Counted from the stretch's first letter, positions 34,255-43,908 are shown. The stretch is 64,000 nucleotides of DNA from Saprospiraceae bacterium (GCA_016717655.1 JADKFC010000007.1:1-64000), one strand, 5' to 3'. The notes: generated by a model from the letters alone, not told the origin. Program-made: numbers and translations.

Positions 34255-35253
34255 TTGAAGGAGGATATACAAAATATAAAATTAAAATTATCCAATCCAC
34301 AGGATATTGTTATTCTTTCACACCGGAACCCTGATGGAGATGCTGTCGGTTCAACGGTGGCACTAAGTCGTTTCCTCAAAAAAGGCAACCACGCGGTTAA
34401 AATTATTTATCCAAGCGAGTATCCCCTTGTTTTTCAGTATCTTATAGAAGGCATTCCAGCACCCCTGATCTATGATTTAAATCCACAGGAAAGCCTCGAA
34501 GCCATTAAAAATGCAGGAGTGATTTTTTTACTGGATTTTAATGCCCTGGATAGGATCGACAAGATGGGAGAAACAGTCATGTTTTCAAAGGCAACCAAGA
34601 TTTTAATAGACCATCACATTGATCCTGAACCGATTGCAGATTTTATCTTGTCCGAAACAAAGGCCAGTTCTACTTCAGAAATGGTTTATTTGTTCATGCA
34701 GGACCTTGAAATGATAGATCGGTTGGACAAAAACATCGGTGAAGCCTTATTTACAGGCTTAATTACTGACACCGGCTCCTTTAGATACAGTACAAGGGGG
34801 CTTACCTACCAGATTGCCGGGGAGTTAAAGAACATAGGAGTAGATGACTATGCCTTGTCGAATCTCATTTTTAATTCACTTGAGCCTAAAAATTTGAAGT
34901 TATTAGGACATTGCCTTGCCAACAGGATGGTGCTTTTGACTGAACACAAGGCAGCTTACATCTTTTTAACAAAAGATGATTACCAACAATTTGGTATTTC
35001 AAGGGGTGATACAGAAGGAATAGTCAATTATCTTTTAATGATGAAAGATGTAGTATTGGCAGCTCTGATTACAGAACAACCCAGCATTATTAAAATTTCA
35101 CTCCGGTCTAAAGACGACATCAACGTGCAACAAATGGCAGCAGCTCATTTTAATGGTGGTGGCCACAAAAACGCCTCTGGTGGATCGGCTTACGCCAAGC
35201 TGGATGATGTTATCAACCGCTTTACCAAGGTGGTTCCCAATTTTGTAAAATAA
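34255..35253 (+). CDS. nrnA: DHH phosphoesterase, NrnA-like oligoribonuclease/pAp phosphatase
   Basis: A 332-residue DHH-DHHA1 enzyme. Motif I is HRNPDGDAVGS, motif II LDFNALDR, motif III the DHH in LIDHHIDPEP, motif IV ITDTGSFRY. The DHHA1 substrate-binding part ends with NGGGHKNASGG. NrnA degrades nanoRNA and dephosphorylates pAp, coupling RNA turnover with sulphur metabolism. The start is TTG: homologues begin at this point and no in-frame ATG or GTG is nearby. CCTCC (34247-34251) and GGAGG (34260-34264) can pair, placing the TTG in the loop. The FKBP gene follows after 13 nt. Confidence 0.92.
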   Translation: MKEDIQNIKLKLSNPQDIVILSHRNPDGDAVGSTVALSRFLKKGNHAVKIIYPSEYPLVFQYLIEGIPAPLIYDLNPQESLEAIKNAGVIFLLDFNALDRIDKMGETVMFSKATKILIDHHIDPEPIADFILSETKASSTSEMVYLFMQDLEMIDRLDKNIGEALFTGLITDTGSFRYSTRGLTYQIAGELKNIGVDDYALSNLIFNSLEPKNLKLLGHCLANRMVLLTEHKAAYIFLTKDDYQQFGISRGDTEGIVNYLLMMKDVVLAALITEQPSIIKISLRSKDDINVQQMAAAHFNGGGHKNASGGSAYAKLDDVINRFTKVVPNFVK

Positions 35254-35266
35254 AAAATCATAATAA

Positions 35267-36154
35267 ATGCGTAATTTAAATCTAATGCAGTATTTGTTTG
35301 TCTTATCAGTCCTTATTATAGGCTGTAAGGGCGAAACAGGTGATTTTACGACTGGTAATGGTTATAAATATACTGTACACAAAAAAGGTAGTGGCAAAAC
35401 AGCTGCCATCAACGACTATATCTTTTATGCAGCCACTGTTACGGCTGATGGTGATACACTTCAGAGCAACAACGATCCTGAAAATTATCCCTATATGCAA
35501 TTGCCAAAGGATTGGAAGGATATCAAACCACCTTCTCCATTCTATGAAGTCTTATCGAAAGTTATGGTAGGAGATAGCATTACTATTTATGTACCGGGTG
35601 ATTCAATTCCGCCAGGAAATCCAAGCCTGGTTGGCAAAAAGGAACTCAGGTTTGTTTTATCGATCAAAGATATCATGGACAGCACTGCCTATGCAGCGTT
35701 TACTGCCAAAAAAAGGTCTGAGATGGAAGCGGTAATGGCAAAAAGTAAAGAAAGATTACCAGGTGTTGAAAAAACAATTACAGAAACTTTGGCTTTGTAT
35801 AAGGCTAAAAACCTGAAAATGGAAACGACTCCTTCCGGACTACAATATGTAATCCACGAAAAAGGAACTGGACCTGTTGCTGCCAAAGGACAAAAAATCT
35901 CAGTAGATTACCATGGTGTTTTGAAAGATGGAACCAAATTTGACAGTTCTTTTGAAAGAGGAATGCCTATTGAATTTCCTGTTGGTGTAGGAAATGTAAT
36001 TCCAGGTTGGGATGAAGCATTGACCTTATTACCTGAAGGAACCAAAGCAACCCTGTTTATTCCCAGCAACCTGGCTTACGGTGATCAACAGAGTGGACCC
36101 ATTCCACCCAATTCAGATTTGGTATTTTACATCGAGTTTCAGAAAATTAAATAA
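35267..36154 (+). CDS. FKBP-type peptidyl-prolyl isomerase lipoprotein
   Basis: A 295-residue lipoprotein (LSVLIIGCKGE; Cys near residue 18). It has two FKBP-like regions. The N-terminal one (about 30-125) is degenerate: it has the frame of an FKBP beta-sheet but lacks the full active-site set. The C-terminal one (about 190-295) is canonical, with YHGVLKDGTKFDSSFERG, VIPGWDEAL and IPSNLAYGD. A charged helical linker lies between. It probably folds outer-membrane or secreted proteins in the periplasm. Start choice: ATG 35267 or ATG 35285 are both possible. It is likely in one transcript with nrnA and possibly prfB (15-nt gap). Confidence 0.9.
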   Translation: MRNLNLMQYLFVLSVLIIGCKGETGDFTTGNGYKYTVHKKGSGKTAAINDYIFYAATVTADGDTLQSNNDPENYPYMQLPKDWKDIKPPSPFYEVLSKVMVGDSITIYVPGDSIPPGNPSLVGKKELRFVLSIKDIMDSTAYAAFTAKKRSEMEAVMAKSKERLPGVEKTITETLALYKAKNLKMETTPSGLQYVIHEKGTGPVAAKGQKISVDYHGVLKDGTKFDSSFERGMPIEFPVGVGNVIPGWDEALTLLPEGTKATLFIPSNLAYGDQQSGPIPPNSDLVFYIEFQKIK

Positions 36155-36169
36155 CGTTAAAAAGAGGAC

Positions 36170-37250
36170 ATGACCATAGAGCAACTCAATGAGTTGAAGC
36201 AGCGTCTGGCATTGATAAGGGGGTATCTTTGACATCGATAACCGCTTAGTTCAAATAGTAGATAAAGAGCAATTAGCAGCTGATCCGGCACTTTGGAGCA
36301 ATAGCGAAAAAGCGGAGCAGCTGCTAAAAGAGCTCAAAACACATAAAATCTGGGTCGCAAAATACAACGACATAGCAGATGTTGTGGATGAAACAGAATT
36401 GCTTTACGAATACCAAAAAGAAGGTGAGGCAAGTGAAGCCGATGTAGATGCGGTTTATAAAAAGGCAGTTGACATTCTTGACGACATCGAGTTTAGAACA
36501 ACCCTTGATCAGCCGGAAGATGCTTTTTCAGCCATCCTTGAAATTAATGCTGGTGCCGGTGGAACAGAAGCTTGTGATTGGGCAGAAATGCTCTATCGCA
36601 TGTATTTGATGTGGGCAGAAAAGAATGGATACAAAATTTCTGAACTTTATTTTCAGGCAGGTGATGTAGCGGGTGTTAAGTCGGTTTCACTTGAAATTGA
36701 CGGTGAATACGCTTTCGGTCTGTTGAAGGGAGAAAACGGTGTGCATAGATTGGTACGTGTGAGTCCATACAATGCCCAGGGTAAAAGAATGACTTCTTTC
36801 GCTTCTGTTTTTGTACACCCGCTTGTAAATGACGACATTGCAATTGAAGTCAGTCCTGCCGATCTGGAATGGGACACTTTTAGGGCCAGCGGTGCCGGTG
36901 GTCAAAATGTCAACAAAGTGGAAACAGCCGTTCGTTTGAGACACTTGCCTTCAGGTATTGTGGTGGAATGCCAGCAAGAGAGATCACAACATATGAACAG
37001 GGACAAAGCCATGCAAATGCTGAAATCCCGGCTTTATGAGATTGAACTGGAAAAGCAGCAGGCGGAGAGAGACAAGCTGGAATCTACCAAACGAAAAAAT
37101 GAGTGGGGTTCTCAAATCAGGTCATACGTTTTAGATGACAGAAGGGTAAAAGACCACAGAACAGGATGTGAAACAAGAAACCCTGACCTGGTCTTAGACG
37201 GTGGGCTAGACGATTTCCTTAAAGCCTACCTAATGTGGGATGGTAAATAA
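36170..37250 (+). CDS. prfB: Peptide chain release factor 2, with programmed +1 frameshift
   Basis: RF2 reads UGA and UAA. The first 20 codons (36170-36229) end at an in-frame TGA at 36230-36232 inside the classic sequence AGGGGGTATCTTTGAC. The +1 frame from 36231 is then open to 37250. The result is about 360 residues, the full RF2 length. Downstream motifs are the peptidyl-tRNA hydrolysis GGQ in RASGAGGQNVNKVETAVR, the TGCETRNPDLVLDG end, and the domain-1 helices starting DIDNRLVQIV. The release-specificity region (about 190-205) is also present. The gene controls its own expression: low RF2 slows termination at the UGA and raises frameshifting. It lies downstream of the FKBP gene and converges with the M49 gene. 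Confidence 0.97.
36218..36233 (+). promoter_or_regulatory. prfB programmed +1 frameshift site
   Basis: AGGGGG (internal Shine-Dalgarno-like), TAT, CTT, TGA, C: identical in layout to the E. coli prfB recoding site. Slippage is on CTT at 36227-36229. The SD-like element is notable in a genome with few Shine-Dalgarno leaders. Confidence 0.96.
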
Positions 37251-38906
37251 CTATTGTTTAAATACCAGATCAACAGGTATAGATTTTTGAGTTAAAATAG
37301 CGAGATCTTTCTGCAGCTCTGCTTTGATGACTGCTTTCTCGTTGATTAAGGCTGCTACTTTTTTGTAATCACCATCTCCCTGCAGTGTTAAAATGATGCC
37401 CGATAATGAGGCCATTGCTGCCTTAAACTTAGGAAAATCAATGCTGTATCGGCCATTGGCCATCTTGGTTACGGCTCCATTTTCAACTAAGTAGTTGAAT
37501 CGAATCATATTGGCCTTGCCATGGGCAGATCCCGCACCAAATCTTACAGATCGGAAGATAGAAGCAAAAAAAGTAGTGATGTAGGCCTCCATACTTTCCT
37601 GGATTTCATTCTTTTCTTTCAATTTAGAAATCATATATAGCCCCAAAATATCAGCCTTACCCTCTTCAAGGGCAGCATAGTGTTCTTTGAGGGCAGTCCT
37701 TACCAGTCCTTTTCCGTTAATGGTGTTTTTTATACCCAGCCCATGAGCCACTTCATGAAACATGGTGTTTTCAAAAAAAGCATTAAAATTGACATACTTT
37801 AGCAATGCTGTGTCAAGTAGTTCATTTGAGATAGGAACCAGTATTTTTTCAAATTTTTCCTTCATTACATTTTTGAGCTGGAGCCTTCTGGTGCCCTTTT
37901 TTAGCTGCACTTCTTCATCATTGGGTAGATTGATGGCAATGGTTTTGCTTCCTGCATTGCAATCTCCCCTGTATTGAATTACATCGTAGGCATTTAATTC
38001 TGTATCTGAGCCAGGAGCTTCCATTTTATAGGCGTCTTTTACAGGAAGTCCTTTTTGAAGCTCGGGTAAGAAGGCATTGAATTTTTCCAATTTTCTGCTC
38101 CATTCCATGTCTTTGATCAATACAAAAGATTCATAGGAAGTTTTATAACCAAAAAGCTGGTCTTCATAATTTTCAATGGGACCGATAACGATATCGATTT
38201 TATTGCTTTTCATTTCGAGCCAGGCCATGTCACTGGCTTGATAGTCGTCAGAAATCAAGGCTTTTGCCCTGAGGTGGAGATAATTTCTTAGTCCGGCATC
38301 ATCCGCGAGCGATGCTGCTTGCTCCAATAGGTAACTTACCCTTTCCAATTGTTTTGAGAAATAGACATGGTAGGGTACCGACATGAGTTTGCCACTCTTG
38401 TCTCTTCTGATCATAGTGTACTGAGAAGTTTTGGAACTATCCTGCCACGCCTCAAATTCTTCGGTAGTCATATCGTTGGGGTAAAAATTAGCCCCTGATT
38501 TTTTACTTTCTTTGGTTAAAACCGGCTGATTATCGTTCAGTCGGTCCCATGGACCATAATTAACCAGGGCGAAAGCGCGCTCTTTTCCTTGTAGGCTTTC
38601 AACCCATTTCTTATTTCCATAGCACTGCTCCCAATATAATTCATCCATCATTTGAGCTGCCTCAACAAGGATGGGAATCATCTTTTGTTCATTGGGGGTA
38701 AGACTGCTTAGATCTGAATCAAGCGAAAAGACGGCATACTGCTGGAGAAGTGAATCCATGGCATCGATCTTCTTGGAGCCAAAATCATAGTGGTCAGAAG
38801 GGCTCTCTACATTTTTGGAAGGAGTAGATACCAAGGCCGATTCTTCATTTTTACAGCTTAAGAAAAAGACCGCTGAAAAGAATAAAATTTGAAGTGTTGC
38901 TTTCAT
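37251..38906 (-). CDS. M49-like (dipeptidyl-peptidase III-related) metallopeptidase lipoprotein
   Basis: A 551-residue lipoprotein (FFLSCKNE, Cys18). Zinc-site motif HEVAHGLG has His384, Glu385 and His388, and the second motif EEGKAD follows near 414. Spacing of the two motifs (about 27 residues) matches the M49 family, but the motif is HEXXHG. Classical DPP III has HEXXGH, with one residue more. The HEXXHG form occurs in the plant Nudix/DPPIII-like relatives as I recall them. It probably cleaves peptides in the periplasm or outside the cell. It converges with prfB. Confidence 0.78.
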   Translation of the reverse strand: MKATLQILFFSAVFFLSCKNEESALVSTPSKNVESPSDHYDFGSKKIDAMDSLLQQYAVFSLDSDLSSLTPNEQKMIPILVEAAQMMDELYWEQCYGNKKWVESLQGKERAFALVNYGPWDRLNDNQPVLTKESKKSGANFYPNDMTTEEFEAWQDSSKTSQYTMIRRDKSGKLMSVPYHVYFSKQLERVSYLLEQAASLADDAGLRNYLHLRAKALISDDYQASDMAWLEMKSNKIDIVIGPIENYEDQLFGYKTSYESFVLIKDMEWSRKLEKFNAFLPELQKGLPVKDAYKMEAPGSDTELNAYDVIQYRGDCNAGSKTIAINLPNDEEVQLKKGTRRLQLKNVMKEKFEKILVPISNELLDTALLKYVNFNAFFENTMFHEVAHGLGIKNTINGKGLVRTALKEHYAALEEGKADILGLYMISKLKEKNEIQESMEAYITTFFASIFRSVRFGAGSAHGKANMIRFNYLVENGAVTKMANGRYSIDFPKFKAAMASLSGIILTLQGDGDYKKVAALINEKAVIKAELQKDLAILTQKSIPVDLVFKQ

Positions 38907-39279
38907 CCTACAAGGGGATTTGAAATTATATTATGAGTTCCTATTCTAAAAATGAAAAGGAAAACAGAAAGATAGATAAAAATTAAATAATTATAACTTT
39001 ATAAGTATTCTGCAAAAGTACTAAAATAAGGTTTAAAATGAAATTTTATTTTTATAATCAAGCATTTATATAGTTATTATATTGAGTTTTCAGGCTGATC
39101 GAAAAATAATTTCATCCACGGTGTCAAAAAAATCAAGTTTATGCTATATTTGCAAGGGTCCGACTTTCAGAAAAATTCTGAAGCGGCCTAAATTATTGGG
39201 TAGGTTTAAACATATAGTTAATATTGCTTTAGAGTATTGATGAGAAGATATTCTGAATTCAAATTTAAAAAACACATTT
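38907..39279. other. Intergenic region between the M49-like and TonB-receptor genes
   Basis: 373 bases, AT-rich, with no ORF of note. A TAnnTTTG box (TATATTTG, 39145-39152) points to the receptor gene, giving a leader of about 120 nt. A TTTC replaces the usual TTG upstream. No hairpin terminator was seen, as expected between divergent genes. Confidence 0.5.
39145..39152 (+). promoter_or_regulatory. Promoter -7 box of the TonB-dependent receptor
   Basis: TATATTTG, 128 nt before the ATG at 39280. The long leader (about 120 nt) could carry regulation. Confidence 0.5.
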
Positions 39280-42096
39280 ATGCAGCTAAAACATTTGGTA
39301 TATCTCCTGTTAATGATGTCTTTTGGCCTGGATGCGCAAGTCAAAATAAAAGGTGAGGTTTTTGAAGAAGCCACAGGAGAGCCTATCATTGGTGCGAATG
39401 TAATCATAGAAGGCACAACAGAAGGAGTAGTAACTGAATGGGATGGCAGTTTTGAACTGAACACGAGTCAGAAATTCCCATTTACAATTACAGTATCCTA
39501 TTTAGGTTATGTAACTCAGTCCATAGAGGTGTCGGATGCAAAGCAAAAAATTAAATTTAATCTGGCCGATCAATCCATTACCGTTGCTGAGGTAGAAGTT
39601 GTGGGTCAGAGGATTAGCGACAAACAAAAGTCAGCCCCTTTAACCGTAGAGTCATTGGATGCTATTTCCATAAAACAGACAGCGTCAACAGATTTTTACA
39701 GCGGACTGGGTTCATTAAAAGGGGTCGATCTTACCACTGCCAGCATAGGCTTCACCATCATCAATACCAGAGGATTCAACAGTACCAGCCCCGTGCGGTC
39801 ATTGCAAATTATTGACGGAGTGGACAACCAATCGCCTGGGTTAAACTTTTCATTGGGTAACTTCTTAGGTGCACCTGAGTTGGATATTCAGAAAGTTGAT
39901 TTAGTTGTAGGAGCCAGTTCGGCCTACTATGCTCCGAATGCTTTCAATGGTGCCATCAGCATGGAAACCAAAAATCCTTTCTATTCAAAAGGTTTATCGG
40001 CTTCTGTAAAAGCAGGTGAACGCAGTCTTTTAGAAGGTTCCTTGAGGTATGCCAATGTTGTAAAAAACAGCCAGGGTCTTGATGTACTTGGCTATAAAGT
40101 CAACTTTTTTGGCATGCGCGCCAATGACTGGCAGGCCGACAACGATGAGCCGGTATTTGATAGCAAATCAGCAGCCAGTAACCCCGGGGGTTATGACAAA
40201 GTAAATACCTATGGTGACGAATATTCAAGAACTTTAGATTACAACAATAATGCTTTGTTTAGTCAATATGCAGGACTGGGCATTTTCCACAGAACGGGTT
40301 ATAGAGAAAAAGATGTGGTCAATTATGAGAGCAAGAATCTGAAAGGGAATGTTGGGCTTTATTACCGACTCAAACCTTCGATGGCGGAAGAATCTCCTGA
40401 ACTGATCTATGGTTTTAATATTGGAAATGGAACTACGGTTTACCAGGGTGACAATAGATTTAGTCTACGCAACATCACCTTTTTCCAAAATAAACTGGAA
40501 ATTAGAAAAAGAGATAAATACTTCCTGAGATTTTACCAAACACAGGAAGACGCAGGTGACAGTTATGACCCCTATTTTACATCTCTATTGTTGGCCGGTC
40601 AATCCAAAGACAACGTCAATTGGGGTAGTGACTATGTAAAGTACTGGCAGGATGAAGTAAGGCCTCAGATGGATGAACTGGGCTATCCTAAATTGCAAAT
40701 TATGATAGATCCCAATACAGGCGGAATAACCACCTCTTTTGATACAATTGCTGCTAATAAGTGGTTAAGCGATAATGCAGCCTTCATCAAAGCATCGCAC
40801 GACGCAGCTAGAAACCATGCGGATACACTTGAGAGAGGAGCTGAATATAAAAAATACCTTGTCCCCGGTTCCGAAGAATTTAAAACGGCTTTTAATAAAA
40901 TTGTGACCACCAAATCCAACAAAAGAACCGATGAAGAGGCTGGAACCCAGTTTTTTGACAGGTCGGCCCTTTATCATATGCAAGGTGAATACAAGTTTAC
41001 CCCAACGTTTATGGAGTCGATAGTTATAGGAGGTAGTGCCCGTCACTACAGACCCAATTCACAGGGTACCATTTTTTATGATACCAGCAATGTTAAAATT
41101 ACCAATACAGAATTTGGTGTTTATTTAGGGGGAGAGAAAAAATTGGTAGGCAGTAAGCTCAAGCTCAATGCTACAATAAGGGCAGACAAAAATCAGAATT
41201 TTAATGCCTTGTTTTCTCCTGCATTCTCTGCTGTGTACAACCCTTCTGAAAACAACTTCCTTAGGCTTTCTTTTTCTTCTGCCTTACGCAATCCTACGTT
41301 GACAGATCAGTTTCTATTTTTAAATGTGGGTCCTGCCATCCTTTCAGGCAATTTAAATGGGGCACAGGACTTGATTACAGTTGAGTCATTCAGTGATTTT
41401 ACTGAAAATCTGGACAGAAGTCAACTCAAGTACTTCAACATAGCTGGGGTGAGACCAGAAAAAGTGAAGACAATGGAAATTGGCTACAGAACTACCTTGT
41501 TTAATAATACCTATATCGATGGAAGTTACTATTACAGCAGGTACAACGACTTTTTGGGTTATGTAATTGGCATTAAGAGTGACTTTGATCCGTTGACCTC
41601 TTTCCCACAAAACATCCAGGCATATCGATATGCCGCCAATTCTACCAACCAGGTAACAACCCAAGGATTTTCAGTTGGCCTCAATCATTACTTTATGGAA
41701 CATTACATGCTGGCCGGCAATTATTCCTGGAACAAACTAAATAAACTGGATGTAGATGACCCTATCATTCCTGCTTTCAACACTCCTGAGCACAAGTACA
41801 ACATCAGTTTGTCTGGCAGAGACGTGCATGGATTAGGCTTGAATAAATTTGGCTTTAATGTCAATTACAAGTGGGTATCTTCATTCATTTTTGAAGGCTC
41901 ACCTCAATTTACGGGAAGAATTCCGTCATATGCTTTGGTTGATGCTCAAATAAACTTTGCATTGTCAAAATTGAATGCTGTAATCAAAATTGGTGCTTCC
42001 AATGTGTTGAATAATAAGATTTATCAAACTTACGGAGGCCCCAGAATAGGAAGGATGGCTTACATAAGTTATCTTTATGACTTTAAAATCAAATAA
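39280..42096 (+). CDS. TonB-dependent receptor with carboxypeptidase-like domain
   Basis: A 938-residue outer-membrane receptor. Signal peptide 1-19 (SFGLDAQ), then a carboxypeptidase-regulatory-like domain at about 23-105 (EATGEPIIGANVIIEGT). The plug is at about 120-235 (VEVVGQRISDKQKSAPLTV) and the rest is a 22-strand barrel ending in an aromatic-rich final strand (RMAYISYLYDFKIK). No SusD partner follows; a secreted T9SS hydrolase does, after 31 nt. The barrel is the size of CirA/FepA-like importers rather than typical SusC. Ligand unknown; siderophore, vitamin or an oligomeric nutrient are possible (inference). Confidence 0.92.
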   Translation: MQLKHLVYLLLMMSFGLDAQVKIKGEVFEEATGEPIIGANVIIEGTTEGVVTEWDGSFELNTSQKFPFTITVSYLGYVTQSIEVSDAKQKIKFNLADQSITVAEVEVVGQRISDKQKSAPLTVESLDAISIKQTASTDFYSGLGSLKGVDLTTASIGFTIINTRGFNSTSPVRSLQIIDGVDNQSPGLNFSLGNFLGAPELDIQKVDLVVGASSAYYAPNAFNGAISMETKNPFYSKGLSASVKAGERSLLEGSLRYANVVKNSQGLDVLGYKVNFFGMRANDWQADNDEPVFDSKSAASNPGGYDKVNTYGDEYSRTLDYNNNALFSQYAGLGIFHRTGYREKDVVNYESKNLKGNVGLYYRLKPSMAEESPELIYGFNIGNGTTVYQGDNRFSLRNITFFQNKLEIRKRDKYFLRFYQTQEDAGDSYDPYFTSLLLAGQSKDNVNWGSDYVKYWQDEVRPQMDELGYPKLQIMIDPNTGGITTSFDTIAANKWLSDNAAFIKASHDAARNHADTLERGAEYKKYLVPGSEEFKTAFNKIVTTKSNKRTDEEAGTQFFDRSALYHMQGEYKFTPTFMESIVIGGSARHYRPNSQGTIFYDTSNVKITNTEFGVYLGGEKKLVGSKLKLNATIRADKNQNFNALFSPAFSAVYNPSENNFLRLSFSSALRNPTLTDQFLFLNVGPAILSGNLNGAQDLITVESFSDFTENLDRSQLKYFNIAGVRPEKVKTMEIGYRTTLFNNTYIDGSYYYSRYNDFLGYVIGIKSDFDPLTSFPQNIQAYRYAANSTNQVTTQGFSVGLNHYFMEHYMLAGNYSWNKLNKLDVDDPIIPAFNTPEHKYNISLSGRDVHGLGLNKFGFNVNYKWVSSFIFEGSPQFTGRIPSYALVDAQINFALSKLNAVIKIGASNVLNNKIYQTYGGPRIGRMAYISYLYDFKIK

Positions 42097-42127
42097 CATT
42101 TCATATCAAACTTCAAAAAACAAAAAC

Positions 42128-43717
42128 ATGAAAAGACTTTTACCCATATTGTTGTCTTTCCTGGTAACCGGCTTGTTTGCACAGGAAAGGTACCTCGGAC
42201 AGGTGTTTTCCGATGTGGAAGTTCAAACCGTAATTTATGGTAAGAACTATACCGTCATTGGCGTGCCTTCTCTTGGTCATACTGTTGAAACCGGCAGGGT
42301 AGGTCAACCCCTTGCAGCCGATGTTTACTCTCCAAAAGGAGATACTGAAACCAAAAGACCATTGGTTATCTATTTCCATACTGGTAACTTCCTTCCGTTT
42401 CCTCAAAATACAGGAGCGAGTGGCACCAGAAAAGATTCAGTTTGTGTTGACATCGTTCGCAAGTTTGCCAGAATGGGCTACGTTGCTGCGAGTGTTGATT
42501 ACAGATTGGGATGGAACCCAATTGCACCTACTCAGGAAGGTAGGGTAAATACCTTGATCAATGCAGCTTATCGCGGTGTTCAGGATGCAAGAACGGCCAT
42601 TCGTTATTTCAAAGCCAATGCAGCAACTTATGGTATTGATACTACTAAGATTATGATTTTTGGACAAGGAACCGCTGGTTATATTACACTTGCAACTGCA
42701 TCACTTGATAAATACAGCGAAGTTTTGACAACCACATCAGGTGTTGGTAAATTTGTAGGCTCTAATGGTCTTCCATATGTTATTGAAAGAATACCACTTC
42801 CAGGTGGAGGAGTTCTTTACATCAATGGCGATATTGAAGGTAAAGTATTGGGTATTGTACCGCCAAATGCTGATGGTACTCCTAGCGCTGGTCCTCCTCC
42901 AACAGGAGATACCCTTTGTTTTCCCAACCACGTAAATCATACTTCAGGATTTGCAATGGCGGTTAACATGGGAGGTGCCTTAGGTGATATTTCATGGTTA
43001 GATGCCAATACATCACCCATTATCTGTATTCAGGCGCCCTATGATCCATTTGCACCTTATGATGATGCCGTATTGAATGTTCCAATTCCAGGAGGTCAAC
43101 TTCCAGTGGTAAGGGTTCAGGGAAGCTTGGCAGTTCAAAGAAGAATGGACGAACTGGGGCTTAACGATCCTTTTAAAGCCCTCGATCCTGCTAAAGACCC
43201 AATTGGTCAGGCAATCAAAGGTAAGGCAGGTGGACATGTCAATTTGTTCCCTATTATTGGTTCCAACCAACTAGATAGCTCACCTTGGGATTTCTGGGAT
43301 CCTGCAACCAATCCAAATCATGCCAATGCCATTCAGACCAATCCTGATATGACAGCTGAAAAGGGAAGAAGGTACATAGATTCTATCTTAGTATTCATTG
43401 CACCAAGAGCATGTATTGGTTTGGATTTGCCTTGCAAAGCTTCTGTTGTTTCCTCTACAAAAGATCTTTCTGATGCAGATGTTGAGCTGAGTTTGTCTCC
43501 AAACCCTGCTTCTGACAGAGTGAGGATTTCAGTTAGCAAAGATGCACCCATCTTATCTGCTACGCTTACTGATATAAATGGCAAAATCGTAGAAAGGTAC
43601 AACAACATCAACAGCTCATTCCTTGAAATTCAAAGGAATAACCTGTCTACAGGGATGTATATTGTCAATTTGAACTTTGAGAAAGGCGCACTTTCTAAAA
43701 AGATTTTGTTCAACTAA
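42128..43717 (+). CDS. Secreted alpha/beta-hydrolase-like protein with T9SS sorting domain
   Basis: A 529-residue protein with signal peptide (1-19, TGLFAQ). The hydrolase fold is suggested by RPLVIYFHTGNFLPF, MGYVAASVDYRLGWNP and a helix-strand pattern up to about 440. The nucleophile-elbow position reads IFGQGTAGYI: it has Thr where Ser is expected, so classical Ser-esterase activity is doubtful. The segment NHTSGFAMAVNMGGALGDISW and the late GGHVNLF (possible His) follow. The C-terminus is a T9SS type-A domain (LSPNPASDRV, LTDINGKIV, STGMYIVNL). It lies 31 nt after the TonB receptor, so the two may act together on a surface substrate (inference). A strong terminator follows. Confidence 0.75.
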   Translation: MKRLLPILLSFLVTGLFAQERYLGQVFSDVEVQTVIYGKNYTVIGVPSLGHTVETGRVGQPLAADVYSPKGDTETKRPLVIYFHTGNFLPFPQNTGASGTRKDSVCVDIVRKFARMGYVAASVDYRLGWNPIAPTQEGRVNTLINAAYRGVQDARTAIRYFKANAATYGIDTTKIMIFGQGTAGYITLATASLDKYSEVLTTTSGVGKFVGSNGLPYVIERIPLPGGGVLYINGDIEGKVLGIVPPNADGTPSAGPPPTGDTLCFPNHVNHTSGFAMAVNMGGALGDISWLDANTSPIICIQAPYDPFAPYDDAVLNVPIPGGQLPVVRVQGSLAVQRRMDELGLNDPFKALDPAKDPIGQAIKGKAGGHVNLFPIIGSNQLDSSPWDFWDPATNPNHANAIQTNPDMTAEKGRRYIDSILVFIAPRACIGLDLPCKASVVSSTKDLSDADVELSLSPNPASDRVRISVSKDAPILSATLTDINGKIVERYNNINSSFLEIQRNNLSTGMYIVNLNFEKGALSKKILFN

Positions 43718-43736
43718 TTTGTGATACAATAAAAGA

Positions 43737-43770
43737 AAAAGGCTCTGCAGTTTGCAGGGCCTTTTTTTTT
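43737..43770 (+). terminator. Terminator of the TonB receptor / hydrolase operon
   Basis: Stem AAGGCTCTGCA / TGCAGGGCCTT (43739-43749, 43753-43763; one T:G pair) followed by a run of T. Confidence 0.9.
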
Positions 43771-43820
43771 ATCGGGCATAAAAAAAGAGATGCAAATCAA
43801 TGTATTTCTTTGTGTTTTAG

Positions 43821-43892
43821 CAGCCCGTAGGGGAATCGAACCCCTGCTACCAGGATGAAAACCTGGCGTCCTAACCCCTAGACGAACGGGCC
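43821..43892 (-). tRNA. tRNA-Glu (TTC)
   Basis: A 72-nt cloverleaf. The acceptor stem is GGCCCGT / ACGGGCT with G:T at the first pair. The D-arm is TCTAGGGGTTAGGA, the anticodon stem-loop CCAGG-TTTTCAT-CCTGG has anticodon TTC, and the T-arm contains GGTTCGATTCC. The discriminator G is at 43821. CCA is not encoded, so Cca is needed. Confidence 0.97.
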
Positions 43893-43908
43893 TTTTTCAA
43901 AAGCTGTG

